Shown here one piece after another: positions 1 to 12,799 of a stretch of 64,000 nucleotides of DNA (positions within the stretch are counted from its first letter, which is position 1; every line of letters starts with the position of its first letter). The DNA comes from Dryomyza anilis. Its lineage: Eukaryota > Arthropoda > Insecta > Diptera > Dryomyzidae. A program made the translations under genes and the position numbers. The notes under the pieces were generated by a model. The model worked only from the letters and a program-made list of their open reading frames with translations, was not told the DNA's origin and made no database searches. The stretch covers positions 3,534,001 to 3,598,000 of the forward strand of contig OX638134.1 in NCBI GenBank assembly GCA_951804985.1. Direction: 5' to 3'.

Positions 1-1264
1 AAAAAGGAACTAAATTTTAAAAAATTAAAAAAAAATTTAAAAAAATACAATAATTTTTTAAATAATTAAAAAAATTTAAAAATACAAGAATTTAAAAAAT
101 TTAAATAATTAAAATATTCAAAGTTTTCAAAGAATAAAACATAAAACAAATAATATAAAAAAAAATAGAATAAATAATTGAAATAAAAAAAAAAATATAT
201 ATATATATAAAAGCATTATAAAAATTAAAATAATTCAATGTATTAAAAGAATTCAATACTTTAAAGAATTAAATATATTAACAGGTGTTAACAATTATGA
301 AGAACAGGAGGAACTTATAACCGAATCAATAACTGAAAGAATTGCATGTTTCTTTTCTTTAATATGATGCCATTAGTTCTAATAAAAATCACACAATTCA
401 TAGCGATAATTTTGAGAAGCACCACAACATAAACCCATCAGCTTTGAAACATACCAGCACAATTTATTCTTACTAATAACTACAGTCCATACACTAGCTA
501 TCTTCAAAGTTGAGCGCATCGACAATTGCCACATAGGCAACCAGAACCCATACATATGACTTCATCTTGCAGGAGGAAATCACTTGGCATCACTCATGTC
601 AACTTTTGTAATCAATTTTGTTGCCTCTCCATCCGGCATGTAGCAAACTCATCAACTTAAGAAGTACATAGTAGATGGAAGAACTTCATCGTCGCATCTT
701 TCATCAACTTCAAACTCTTTCTGTTAATAATAATAGTAATAATAATCGTGCGTTGTGGGTTTCGGAAACACAGCAGATCCTGTCCTGAAGGATATTGAAT
801 TTTTGACTGCATGCTGTCAAGTGGTTGCGACTGAATACCATACACGCCATGCATTACAAATATTGTAGAAAGTTATTGAAACTGGGTCAAATTGTTCACA
901 ATTGAGTTGAGAAATATGACAGAAATTTGCTGAAAACTACAAAATATTGTTGATGAACTGACGAAGTACTTGAAATGACTATGAATGTACTTAAATTGTA
1001 GAAAATGCGATTTTAATAAAATCGAAAAAATCATTCCGCATATTGCAATAAACTATAAGTCTTCCTTCTATATATCCATCTTTTTGTTTACTCCAGCATC
1101 AAGTCGAAACAGGTGAACCAATTTTAAGGAATTTTTACTCGTGGATACTATGGGGGTCTGGAAGGTGATTTAGACTATATCTGGACGGAATTGGACAACA
1201 AGACGTGGCATCCCCATACAACCTTAACCTTAACAACGATTTAACTTGTCACTTACACAAGCTA
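1..1264. other. AT-rich unique DNA, no gene seen
   Basis: The first 280 bases are nearly pure A/T with a (TA)n run near 195-208. The rest is unique sequence with modest GC. Open frames are short and lack any domain or convincing composition. Confidence 0.5.
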
Positions 1265-3070
1265 CGAACAAAAAAAAAACTAAATAAAAAAATTCAGAAA
1301 AAGCTAAATAAAAAACACGAAAACAATCACAAATAAAAATCAAACAAAAAATAAAACACAAAAATCAAAAGAAAAATACAAACACAAAAACAAACAAATT
1401 AAAATAAAAACAAAACTGAAGTACAAAGTCAAAAGCAAAAATAAAAAAAAAACAATCCCAATAAAATACAAATTTAAATCAAAAGAAAAAACCACAAAGT
1501 AAATTGCAAAAATAAAATAAAAAAAAACAAAAATCAAAATAAAGGAAAAACAGAATATCAAAAGAAAATCACAAGTGAAAAAACAAGTAAAATACAAACA
1601 CTAATACAAAATCAAAGTCAAAAGCGAAAAATAATAATAAAAACAAACCTAATAAAAAACAGAAAAAAAAACAATTAAAATCAAAAGAAAAAAAACACAA
1701 ATTCAAATGCAAAAACAAAAAAAAAGAAGCAAAAATCAAAATAAAGCAAAACACAACATCAAAAGCAAATCACAATAGAAAAACAAAAAAGTAAAAATAA
1801 AACACAAAGTAAAATTCAAAAACAAAATAATTCAATTCAAAAGAAAAATAAAAATAAAGGAAAAATAAAAATAAAGGAAAATAGATAAAACATAGAAGTT
1901 AAAACTAAAGGGAAAAAAAAACAAACACCCAAATTAAGAAGCTAATATAAAGGAAAAACGCAAAGCCAAAAGAAAATCACAATGAAAACCACAAAAGTAA
2001 AAACAAAAATAAAACACAATAAAACAGAAATAAGCAAACAAAATAAAAATCAAAAGGGAAAAAAACACATAGTCAACTGCAAAAATAAAGGAAAAACTCA
2101 AAATCAAAAAAAAAATAACACAATATAAATAGAAAATCACAACAGAAAAACACAAAAGCAAAAATAAAAGTTAAAGTAAAAACTAAAAGTAGAAACTAAA
2201 AGTAAAAATTAAATGAAAAACAAAAACACAAAATCAAAATGAAAAGAAAAAAAAAATAAATAAAAACAAAAACAAAAACATGAAGTCAAATGCAAAAAAA
2301 AAAAGAAATTCACAATACAACAAACACAAAAGCAAGAACAAAAGTAAAAACTAACAGAAAAAATAAAAACCCGAAAACAAAAAATTTAAATAAAAGTAAA
2401 AACAAAAAGTCAAAGTCAAATGCGAAACTAAAATCAAAAGCAATAATAATAACAAAAACAAAAAATTAAAAAAAAAACAAAATAAAAAGTAAAATAAAAT
2501 TAAATTTATTAAAAAAAAAATAAAGTAAATAAAACAAACACACAAAATCAAAAAAAAAGACAGAACCCGAAATCTAAAGAAAAGCAAGTAAAAAAAAACA
2601 CAAAGTGAAACGCAAAAACAAAAAAATAAAATAAACAAAAATTATCCATGAAGTCAAATGCAAAAAAAAACACAGAAGCAAAAAAAATAAAGGAAAAACA
2701 CAAAATGAAAAACCCAATATCAAAAGAAATTCACAATACAACAAACACAAGAAAAAAAGTAAATACTAACAGAAAAAAAAAGTCAAACGCGAAACTAAAA
2801 TCAAAAGCAATAATAATAACAAAAACACAAAATAAAAAAAAAAACAAAATCAAAAGTAAAATAAAAAAAAAAAATATTTATAAAAATAAAGTAAAAAAAC
2901 AAACACACAAAATCAAAAAAAAAAACATAAAGCCGAAATCTAAAGAAAAGCAAGTAAAAAAATCAACACAAAGTGAAACGCAAAAACAAAATCAAAAACA
3001 AATAAACAACATTTATTCATATTTGTTGTACTCCTTAGTATTTAAAATAAATAGTATACAAAAAAAATAA
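1265..3070. repeat. A-rich low-complexity block (AAAAC/AAAATCAAAAGC type)
   Basis: About 1.8 kb of degenerate A-rich sequence made of AAAACACAAAATCAAAAG-like words, with hardly any G or T on the + strand. Apparent Phe/Leu/Val-rich frames on the minus strand and a Lys/Asn-rich frame at 2648-3070 on the plus strand follow from this composition. A near-identical type recurs at 12.8-14.5 kb. Confidence 0.8.
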
Positions 3071-4893
3071 ACCTTTGCGCAGCCCGAGTACAAAATACTA
3101 GTTCAATTATTTCTCACATTCAAATTGTGTTGTAGCTTTAACCCATTAATTACCTAAAAATATAGAATACATTTTTCTTAGGCGCATTCAAGAATTGTAA
3201 AAAAAAAAAATAATTTAAAATACTTGAATTAATATAAAAAAAAAATATTAAAAACTATAAAATTTAAAAATATTTTTCTGATTGTTTTTTATCTTTAAAA
3301 ACCGAATAAAAAACTTTTAAAACGTTTTAAAAAATATAACGATTTCCGTTATTTAAATAAAACTTATTGTACAAAAATCACGAAAATTCTGATTTAAATT
3401 TTTGAAATATTTGAATATTTTGGAAACAATGTGCGTTAAAGTATTAAAAGCCGATTCCATCATTTCGAGAGCTCAACTTTCACAGACACGCATCAAATTT
3501 CGTCCATTCAAACGTATTCTTATCAAATAAATCAAATTCAATTTAAAATATTCCATTAAATCTATGAATTGCATATGAGATTTATCAACACTTTGGGGCA
3601 AGTACTGTTATTGTATGAGCAAACAAAGGAATCCTCTTTTTTCGGTCGGTATTTCTCCATTCAGACTTTATTCGACAATTGCTCACTCTGAGTTCACTCT
3701 TTATGTTTGGTCCTTTGGCTCAAATCAATTTTGCAACCTTTACTCATTCCCTACGTGTGCTCAACACACACACACACACACATCGTTCAATGTCACAAAT
3801 TACATTCGATATTCTGGTGTATTTCTGGACTATTCATCTATCATAGTCGACAGTCGTTTTAGTTCTCATCAGCAAAACAGCACCATCAATACCCAGTAGT
3901 AGTAGTTCTATGGAGCTTTATGCCCAACACAAAAATTTAGCTTTTTCTCGAAAATCTTCACTTCAATGCCTCAATTTTCATCACTACTGCTGGGCATCAC
4001 AATTTGCACCCTGCCTCTTATTCACCTCATCAACTATTTTAATTGAAATATGCCCTGCAGCATATTGCAGGTCTTTCAGGACACTCGCACAAAAGTAAAA
4101 AGCACAACAATTTCGACTCGTCCTTTGCTGACTGCTGCCAAAGTCAATATGGCGCCTGCTGTCACTTCCGGCTGCCTACACTTTGTTTCTTTAGTAATAT
4201 TATCTGCAAACACCTGAGTACTTTGTGAAAATTATGCCACTACTTTTTTTGTTTTGTTTTGTTTAGCATTTTTCCACTACCACATACATAGTATATCCCT
4301 TAGCCTTCAGTGCGTTACAATGCTACCCCATGTGATGGTCTGTCTTGGTTGGTGGTGCCTTGTTTCGTTTCATTTCTGCTGAATGTTATCACATTTATTT
4401 ATCGCATCAATTCACTTCACTTGGCCAAACAGACCGACCGACAGACCGTCCGTCTTGGTCAAAACACACACACATCTACAAATTCACCGACACAGTCACA
4501 GAGATACAAAGCCTTGTAGGGGCAGCAATGCATGTAACAAACACTTCTGAACTGAAGTTTCCAGCTGTCCCTCTTTTTGTGACCCTCTGTATGATTTTTT
4601 TTGTTTGGTTGCTTTTGGTTCGTAGTGGTGCAAACTCAATTTTGTATCGGCTTCTTTTCAATTTGCATTTTTTGGCCATAGAATTATTTACAAGTTATGC
4701 ATGTTGAATTTCATTAGGATTAGGTTTTAAATGAAATTGCAAAGGTTGTATATTTCAAAATGTTTTTTTTGCAAATTTCCTGGTTTCACTTTTCATAAAT
4801 TCTATTAGGACAGAAATTTGTAAGTGGAGAAAATACCAAAGACTTGAATACATAAAAAACTGTGACAGATAAAAAGTTCTATAAACTGTTTAA
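3071..4893. other. Unique non-coding module
   Basis: AT-rich flank followed by a moderate-GC stretch (3.6-4.7 kb) with (CA)n runs near 3766 and 4465 and CAGACCGACCGACAGACCG near 4430. Several 60-120 codon frames overlap here on both strands, but none has conserved-looking composition. Confidence 0.5.
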
Positions 4894-5279
4894 TAATAAA
4901 CTGTTATACAGTAAAACTATTATACATGAAAATTGTTATACAATAAACTGTTGTATAGAAAAACTGTTGTACAGTGAAACTGTTATACAGTAAAATTGTT
5001 ATACAGTAAAACTGTTATACAGTAAAACTTGTATGCAGTAAAACTGTTATACAAAAAACCTGTCATACAGTAAAACTGTTATACAGAAAAACTGTTATAC
5101 AAAAAACCTATTACTCAGTAAATCTGTTATACAGTGAAAATGTTATGCAGTGAAAATGTTATACAGTAAAACTGCTATACAGTGAAACTGTTATACAGTG
5201 AAAGTGTTATACAGTGAAAGTGTTATCCATTGAAAGTGTTATACAGTAAAACTGTTATACAGAAAAACTGTTATACAGA
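4894..5279. repeat. 16-bp tandem array, CAGTAAAACTGTTATA
   Basis: About 24 units of CAGTAAAACTGTTATA with point variants (GTGAAAC, GAAAAAC, ATGAAAA). Each unit contains ACAGT-AAA-ACTGT, a 5-bp stem with a 3-nt loop. Confidence 0.9.
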
Positions 5280-5334
5280 TTTTTCCTGTATAATTTTTTA
5301 TTAATATGTTTTTTTTTCTAACATTTCATTTTTT

Positions 5335-5655
5335 TTACTAAAAATTGAATTTTCACAAAAAATTAAATTTTTCAATAAAAATTCAATTTTTCAATAAAAA
5401 TTCAATTTTTCAATAAAAATTAAATTTTTCAATAAAAATTCAATTTTTCAATAAAAATTCAATTTTTCACAAAAAATTCAATTTTTCATAAAAAAATTTA
5501 AATTTTCACAAAAAAATTCAATTTTTTACTAAAATTCAATATTTCACTAAAAATTCGTATTTTCACTAAAAATTCAAATTTTCACTAATAATTCAATTTT
5601 TTACAAAAATTCAATTTTTCACCGAAAATTCCATTTTAACTAAAAATTCAAATTT
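5335..5655 (-). repeat. 19-bp repeat family, locus 1 (minus orientation)
   Basis: Tandem TTTTTCA[C/A]TAAAAATTCAA units, degenerate, directly after the 16-bp array. This is the reverse complement of the unit at 16.8-18.7 kb. Confidence 0.85.
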
Positions 5656-8465
5656 CCTTATTTAAATATTTAACAGTTCAAATAGAAATTAAAATTATTT
5701 TCAAATTATTCATCAATTTATTTTATTTGTCATTTTGTAGAATACCTATCAATTACCCGGTACATATATCAATTTCGTAGAATAGCAAAATACAAAAACA
5801 GTTTGTTTTAAATTGATTTCCTTGTAGTGCTTAAATTTTATTGATTTTCAAGTGTGCATTGTATTTGTTTATTGTGTTTATAATAGTATCATCAATACAA
5901 ATCAATTGGTTTTGAGTGTCGACAATAGATCGATGGCACAATTGATTTTTATGGCCACTAAAAATGTTTTTTATTGCCTCCTACATAGCCACACACACAC
6001 ACAGAGACACACTGAGGCAGTGCGTCCTTCAGTCAGTCAATACTATTTCGAGTCGTGTCTATGGCTGTGTCTTGAAATGTGCTACGAAACTCGTAAAAAG
6101 GTTTTTGATTTCAATACGCATATCATGAATTTCCAATTGTAAAAACTACACGTCGTAATTTTAATGTTGACTGAGGTAGTTTTGAGTGTTGCATGCATGA
6201 GCATTTTTTTTTTTAGTGCAATTTATAAAAGTAATAAAATCAAAGATTAAAGTTTCAATTAAAATTCAAACTTTTAGCAACACTATCAAAATATAAAAAT
6301 GCTTTTAAAGTTTTTATTTTTATTTTAAAAAATTTCATTTCATTGCTGACAGCAACAAATCTCTACAGCACGTTCTGAGTTCCGAAAAAAGGCTGCACTC
6401 GATCGCTGGTCAAATATATTGCCACACGTCGCCTGGCTGTCGATGTTGCTGCTGCTACTGCTGTTGCTGACAGCTGAAAAATGGCAACAGCAGCAATTGC
6501 TGACTGGCCCCAAATGCACATCAAGGCAGTACCACTGCCCCCAACCGAGAGAGCCAAGCAAATAAAATAAATTTTATATAAATTTTCAGTTTAAATAATA
6601 TGTGTATTTTTTTTAATAAATTTTAAAAAATTTCAAATACTTCGAATAATAACACTGAATACAATTTTTCAATGGACATTCCATACATTATTTCAATATA
6701 ATTTGTGGATGCAAATTAGGACTACGTACTCAATTTTTTGGTATCGCGTAACCATTTTAAAAAATACCATAGAAGTTATAGACTTTTTTCGAGACATTTT
6801 TTAGGATAAAAAAATATTTTACTCCACAAAACTAGTGTTAAGAAAAAAACAAATTAAATCTGTTTTCTTTAATATGTCTAGCCTAATTTTAATATACAAA
6901 TAAATATTAATACTCCAATAATTTTTCAAGATATTTGCATTTAAACTCGAAAATTGTTGATTTCTATATTAATTTTGATTCTTTTTTATAAAATGAGCAT
7001 CTTTTATAAACTAGAAGAGATAGAAAAAAGTTAATAATTTTAATCGTTAGTTTGAATTTTCTACTACATTACTATAAAACATTTTTTTTTCTCATTAAAA
7101 CTTAAATACTAAAAACCATAAAAAAATAGTTAAAAAAAAATCAAACAAAATCACTTTCAGTTGCAAATATTTTGAAAATCTATTGAAATATTAATAAGTA
7201 AATGTTATATATTAAAATTCGTCTCGACAATTTAGAAAAAAATTGCATTTAAAGTTTTCTTAAAAACAGTCTTCGCAATATTCTGTAGTTTTTTTATTCT
7301 AAAAAGTGAATTTAATTTGAATTTGCAAATTTTGTTAAAACATTTGTTTAAAAAAAACCGAGTAGGCAGTCCAAATCAGCAGCTGCGTATTATATAAAAA
7401 TTATGTTTTAAATGTAGTTTATTTTGTTTTAAAAATTAATTAATTTTACGCACATTGCGTATGAGCAACATTTAATAAACTGACAATGTGCAAAAAATAT
7501 ATTTGTAAATTTATGTCACAGCTTAAAGGCTTAGTTTTATTGTAAATAAATTATACAATTTTTAATACACAAAAAACGATTATTTAATAGGTGCCAGCAC
7601 AACGTCGCCAGTAGATAATATTAATAATAATCAATATTTGGTGCTACGGTGCGTAAACGTGACACGTAATTGAGTCTGCTGCGTTTAGGTGTGCGTGCAA
7701 CTCGGCGCATTGAGATTATTGCATAATTATTAGTCATTTATTTTGCTAAATTCAATGAGCTTTAAGCTCGTATGGCATACAATCGGCAGACAGGTTTAAA
7801 TTAATTTAAATAAATTGTCTAAAATGTGCATAATTGCTTGTGGAGCATGTTTTGCAGTTATTTTGTTGGATTAGGGCTTTTGCATAAAAGCAGTAAATTA
7901 AAAATATAAAATAAATTTAAAATCCAAAATTAAAATATAAATTTTGAAATAAAACAAATTTTTAAGCTTTCTTCTATATGCTTTCTTTGTAGTGCTTTTT
8001 GTGTGTGTGGTACCACATGACATATTAGTAACATTCCTTTTATTTAACATTTATTTTATATGCCATTCTAAATAATCAAATAAACACAACTTAATCCACT
8101 TTATTGCTGCATTTACATATGGTTTCAACCAAATTGCAAATGCATGGCCAAAAATATGCGACAAATAAATGCCAACGACGACAGGACAGCGCTGGCAAAC
8201 GGCTCAAATGTTGCGTTTTCAAGTGGACAGCCGTTTAATCCGAAATATTTAAATTTAAGCCAGTTTACAATGCATGGCTAGCATTTATATGAAGCGCTTA
8301 ATGAAAATTGTAATTTTTTTCGACATAATATAAAATGAATTTTGAAGCACCGAAGCAATTCAACAGTATATTAAATTGTATTTTAAAAAATATATATAAA
8401 ATAATTAATTACTAGAAAAATAATTAATATTAAAAAAAAATCTTATTATAAGCAAAAAAAAAAAA
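5656..8465. other. Unique AT-rich module, no gene seen
   Basis: Contains a moderate-GC patch at 6.35-6.56 kb with CAG/CTG clusters, then AT-rich DNA. At 7.58-8.30 kb it is more complex, with homeodomain-type ATTA words (for example CATAATTATTAG) and fewer simple repeats, which could be regulatory DNA. No frame looks coding. Confidence 0.45.
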
Positions 8466-9674
8466 TTAGGTAAGAGGTTAGAAGTAAGAGGCAAGAGGTA
8501 AGGTAAGAGGTAAAAAGTAAGAGGTAAGAAGTAGGAGGTAAGAGGTAAGAAGTAAGAGGTCAGAGGAAAGTGTAAGAGATAAGAAGGAAGAGGTAAGAGT
8601 TAAGAAGTAAGAGCTTAGAGAAAAGATGTAAGAGGTAAGAAGAAAGAGGTAAGAAGTAAGAGGTAAGAGGTAAGAGGTATGAGGTAAGAGGTAAGAGGTA
8701 AGAGGTAAGAGGTAAGAGGTAAGAGGTAAGAGGTAAGAGGTAAGAGGTAAGAGGTAAGAGGTAAGAGGTAAGAGGTAAGAGGTAAGAGGTAAGAGGTAAG
8801 AGGTAAGAGGTAAGAGGTAAGAGGTAAGAGGTAAGAGGTAAGAGGTAAGAGGTAAGAGGTAAGAGGTAAGAGGTAAGAGGTAAGAGGTAAGAGGTAAGAG
8901 GTAAGAGGTAAGAGGTAAGAGGTAAGAGGTAAGAGGTAAGAGGTAAGAGGTAAGAGGTAAGACGTAAGAGGTAAGAGGTAAGAGGTAAGAGGTAAGAGGT
9001 AAGAGGTAAGAGGTAAGAGGTAAGAGGTAAGAGGTAAGAGGTAAGAGGTAAGAGGTAAGAGGTAAGAGGTAAGAGGTTAGAGGTAAGAGGTAAGAGGTAA
9101 GAGGTAAGAGGTAAGAGGTAAGAGGTAAGAGGTAAGAGGTAAGAGGTAAGAGGTAAGAGGTAAGAGGTAAGAGGTAAGAGGTAAGAGGTAAGAGGTAAGA
9201 GGTAAGAGGTAAGAGGTAAGAGGTAAGAGGTAAGAGGTAAGAGGTAAGAGGTAAGAGGTAAGAAGTAAGAGGTAAGAGGTAAGAGGTAACAGTTAACAGG
9301 TAAGAGGTAACAGGTAACAGGTAAGATGTAAGAGGTACGAGGTAAGAGGTAAGAGGTAAGAGGTAAGAGGTAAGAGGTAAGAAGTAAGAGATAAGAGGTA
9401 AGAGGTAAGAGGTAAGAGGTAATATATAAGAAGTAAGAGGTAACAGGAAAGAGTTAAGAGGTAAGAGGTAAGTGGTAAGAGGTAAGAGGAAAGTGATCAG
9501 AGGTAAGAAGTAAGAGGGAAGGAGTGGGTAAGGGGTAAGAGGTGGGTGGATAGGTAAGGTTTAAGAGGAGGGTGGAGGGTAAGGAGTAAGAGGTAAGAGG
9601 TAAGGAGTGGGTAAGGGGTAAGAGGTGGGTGGATAGGTAAGGGGTAAGAGGAGGGTGGATGATAAGGAGTAAGA
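8466..9674 (+). repeat. Heptamer array (AGGTAAG)n
   Basis: The core at about 8644-9263 is almost perfect 7-bp repeat; the flanks are degenerate and the end (9.5-9.67 kb) shifts to GGGTAAGGGGTAAGAGGTGG-like words. The unit AGGTAAG equals the consensus 5' splice-site core AG|GTAAG and is complementary to the 5' end of U1 snRNA. Leu/Pro/Thr-rich minus-strand frames at 9454-9718 are shadows. Confidence 0.95.
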
Positions 9675-9689
9675 GGTTTGATATTCGAA

Positions 9690-10235
9690 TTGACATAACT
9701 TTTCAGTTCGTAGTGCACATTTCAATACAGAACGTCCGAAATTATTCTGTGATTTATTATGAAATAAATATAAACTTTAGGAACAAAGTGTTCATGTACA
9801 AAAATAAAGCAGATTGCCTCAGCTATGTTTGTAAATAAATAAAAAAAATATTTGGTACATAAAAACTATTTTTTGAAAAGTAAATCGTAGTGATAATTTT
9901 TATACGCAACTTTTTGTCCCGTCCGGAATTTTTCTGTGATTTATTATGAAACACGTATAATATCTAAAAAGAATGTGTAAATTTACAAATAACACAATTT
10001 TTAAAATAATTAAAAAAAAAATTGGAATTCTTTTGATTTCCATATTAACCTCAACGTGCACTTCCGTTTACAGTTCGTCCGGATAGAGCACTATCTAATA
10101 TATATGTATGCAAATTTATCATATTTTAAAGATGTTTAGCAGATATTTAAATACTACATGCAGGAAGAAATCAAGTGAATTCAATCATCATATTTTAGAA
10201 TTAAGTGTACGAAGGTCCCGTCCGGTACCCAATAA
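9690..10235 (+). repeat. Dispersed repeat with CCCGTCCGG tags, copy 1
   Basis: Two internal units share CTGTGATTTATTATGAAA 187 bp apart (9748 and 9935), with CGTCCG-type tags near 9733, 9918, 10075 and 10218. The family recurs in inverse orientation at 41.1-41.7 kb. No coding capacity; class unknown. Confidence 0.6.
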
Positions 10236-10690
10236 ATATGTAAAATGGTCCATGTTAAATGTAAAATAAAAAAATGTAAAATTTATAATGTAAAATGCCG
10301 AATTTGAAATATATAAAATGTCAAATTTTTAATAAAAAGTGTTAATATAAAATTTTAAATATAAAATGTGAAATATTATAATTAAAATTAAATATGAAAT
10401 TAAAAATTTGAAATTCACAAAATATATAATGTGAAATGTAATAAAAAATATATTAAAATGAAAATTTTAAAGTATAAAAAGGTAAAAATTAAAAAGTAAA
10501 ATTAAAGAGTTTAATTTAAAAATGTATTCTTATAAATTAAATAATAAAAGGGAAAAATAAAAGGGAAATAAATATGTAAATTTAAAAAATGAAAGTAAGC
10601 AAAAACCCAAAAATTAAATTTAAAAAGAAGAAAATGCACAAAAAAAGAAAATGCACAAATTAAGAACTGCAAAATATAAAACATTTCAAC
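10236..10690. repeat. Degenerate TAAAATG-rich low-complexity tract
   Basis: Irregular repetition of TATAAAATGTAAAATT-like words without a clean period, grading into A-rich sequence. Confidence 0.6.
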
Positions 10691-11569
10691 ACCTAAAAAC
10701 GTATATTTTATTACGCCATTAAATTGCGTTCGTGGCGCATAGTGCCGTGTTGAAACTTGTCCTAAGTTTCTTAATATTTATAAGCATTTTAAGAACCTCA
10801 CCAAAACCGCAATTTCCCACACTACCATGTGCCACAACAGAAATAACTACAGAGTACACGAAAAAACAACGTGCTAAAAAGGCTTAAAGCTTTTTGGCCC
10901 ACAAACATACAAAAGACAAAATATAAATGGAGGCAAAGGCTGCAATAGCAATAAAACTACGAACAAAAATAGTAGAAACAAAAATAATAGAAACAAAAGC
11001 AACAACAACAACAATTATTATAACGAACGCTGCAGCTAAATGAAAAATTAACCGCCATAAATTTACTTTCACTTTGGAATGTGTTATGTGTGGCAGACAG
11101 ACAGAGAGAGAGAGATAACGAAACAAACTTCGTTTTAAAGGACGACGAACTAACGGAAAAACTCCTGCTCATCTTCGAATGAAACTCACATAGTATGGCA
11201 ACGCTGCGCGTTAGTTTTTGCACCGCAGACCGCATTCTACGCATTTTATTGTTGCTTTTTTTGTGCTGCACCTTTAAATTACTCGAAAGACATGAAAATA
11301 TGTGACTGGCTATGCTCGGAAAATTGCTTTGTACAATTTTGAAGCAGGTGAAGTTTGTCTTTTTTAAGACTTTGCGCAGAGTTGCCAGATGCATGAAATG
11401 CATTTATATAGTTGCGCGAGGGTTATAAATTATTAAATATATTTTATAATAGAAAATAGTTTTTCTAAATTTATAAAAAAATAGCATAAAAGGTTTTTAA
11501 AGATAATTTTTTGCAAAGTTTTATTCACACAGTTGAATGTGGTAACTATTGCGTATTGTGTTTTGGTGT
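10691..11569. other. Unique non-coding module
   Basis: Moderate-GC DNA with AACAAAAGCAACAACAAC runs and a short (GA)n near 11103. A 148-codon minus-strand frame at 10957-11403 is Ser/Phe/Cys-rich from simple repeats and has no recognisable domain. Confidence 0.5.
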
Positions 11570-11990
11570 GGTGAGTAGTAAAAAGGTGAGTATTACTAAG
11601 ATGAGAATATGTAAGGTGAGTATTAGTGTGATGAGTTCTAGGAAGGTAAACACAATTCAAGTGAATAATATTAGAATATTGCTGTTTTGTGTAATGGTGT
11701 GGTGAGAATTAAGAAGGTGAGTATAAGTAAAAGAAAGTTGAGTATTTATATGTTGAGTATGAGCAAGGTGAATATTAGCATGTTGCGTATGAGCTAGGTG
11801 AGTATTAGTACGGTGAGTACAATAAGTATAATCATGTGAGTTATAATGCGGTGATTATTAGTGTGATGAATAGGAAGTAAGGTGTGTATTCATAAGGTGA
11901 GTATTTTTATGCAGAGTTTTAATAAAGTCAGTATTAAGAAACTGAATATTAAAGTGATGAAGAGACTACTAATATATATTCAGCGAAGGC
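11570..11990 (+). repeat. Degenerate array rich in AAGGTGAGTATTAG
   Basis: Words GGTGAGT followed by ATTAG or ATAAG recur about every 15-30 bp (for example at 11570, 11797 and 11811), with variants such as GTGATGAGT. Many units read AG|GTGAGT, a strong 5' splice-site match on the + strand. Confidence 0.65.
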
Positions 11991-12799
11991 AAAAGTATTT
12001 GTTGTTGTTGAATTTAAGTGTGGTGAACTTAGGAGTGCGGTGTAAATGATTGCCTTGAATGAGGTTATAATATAACAAATATTTTCAAAGAATTTTAAAC
12101 TTCATTAGCGCGCATTAAACTAAACTATAAAAAATAGCAAAAATTCCTTAGCTTAAAGTATGCCTTCAAAATATTAATTTTCGCACGCTTACTTCAAATC
12201 TGGGCCAACAAAAAAACACTCTACACAAAACATGTAGTCAGACGTCAGCCTGGATATTGTGTCGAGAAGGCGCTAGTGTAATTTATCAAGTTTTTGTTGA
12301 TGGTTTTTGTGCTTGTCAAAAAATAGGGCTTTTGGCACACTGCGAAAAACCAAAGGCAGTCATGACAAAAAAAAAACAACAAAAAAGCAATGCAATGCTT
12401 CTCAGCAAAAAAAAGCTCCTCATACACAATACGGTGGTGGTAGAAAATTAAAGAAAAATACGTTTATCATTTGAGTTAGCGCGATATTTAATGCCTCTTT
12501 TAAAATGAAATTCATTTCAAAGGCAAACATATTATTTTACAGTGTTTTTATCTACACTACCTATTATTTGGCATTTTCTACACATTTATTTTACAGCAGA
12601 CAGCAGTCGAAATGTCTTAAAGACTGTGTTGATGCACGAGCCTTGAACACGCACCATACCACATATCATTAATTTCGAGGGTATTTAAAAATAGATCCTA
12701 TATTTTTTTTGCTATACAACGGATGTTGAAAGTATGTCTTAAATTTAAAGAGGGGGAATTTATGAAGTGCGAATTTAGTAAATATTAATTGAATTACAA
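11991..12799. other. Unique non-coding module
   Basis: AT-rich unique DNA with overlapping 60-64 codon frames on both strands near 12.25-12.45 kb; neither resembles a known family. Confidence 0.5.

Noticed and set aside
1340..2638. Hydrophobic Phe/Leu/Cys-rich minus-strand frames that look like membrane proteins
   Set aside because: Direct products of A-rich low-complexity DNA read on the T-rich strand; the same happens at 12.7-13.9 kb.
2648..3070. 140-codon Lys/Asn-rich plus-strand frame
   Set aside because: Low-complexity A-rich array; composition explains it fully.
8466..9674. Telomeric repeat
   Set aside because: The unit AGGTAAG is not TTAGG or another known telomere motif, the array is interstitial, and true flies do not use telomerase-type telomeres.
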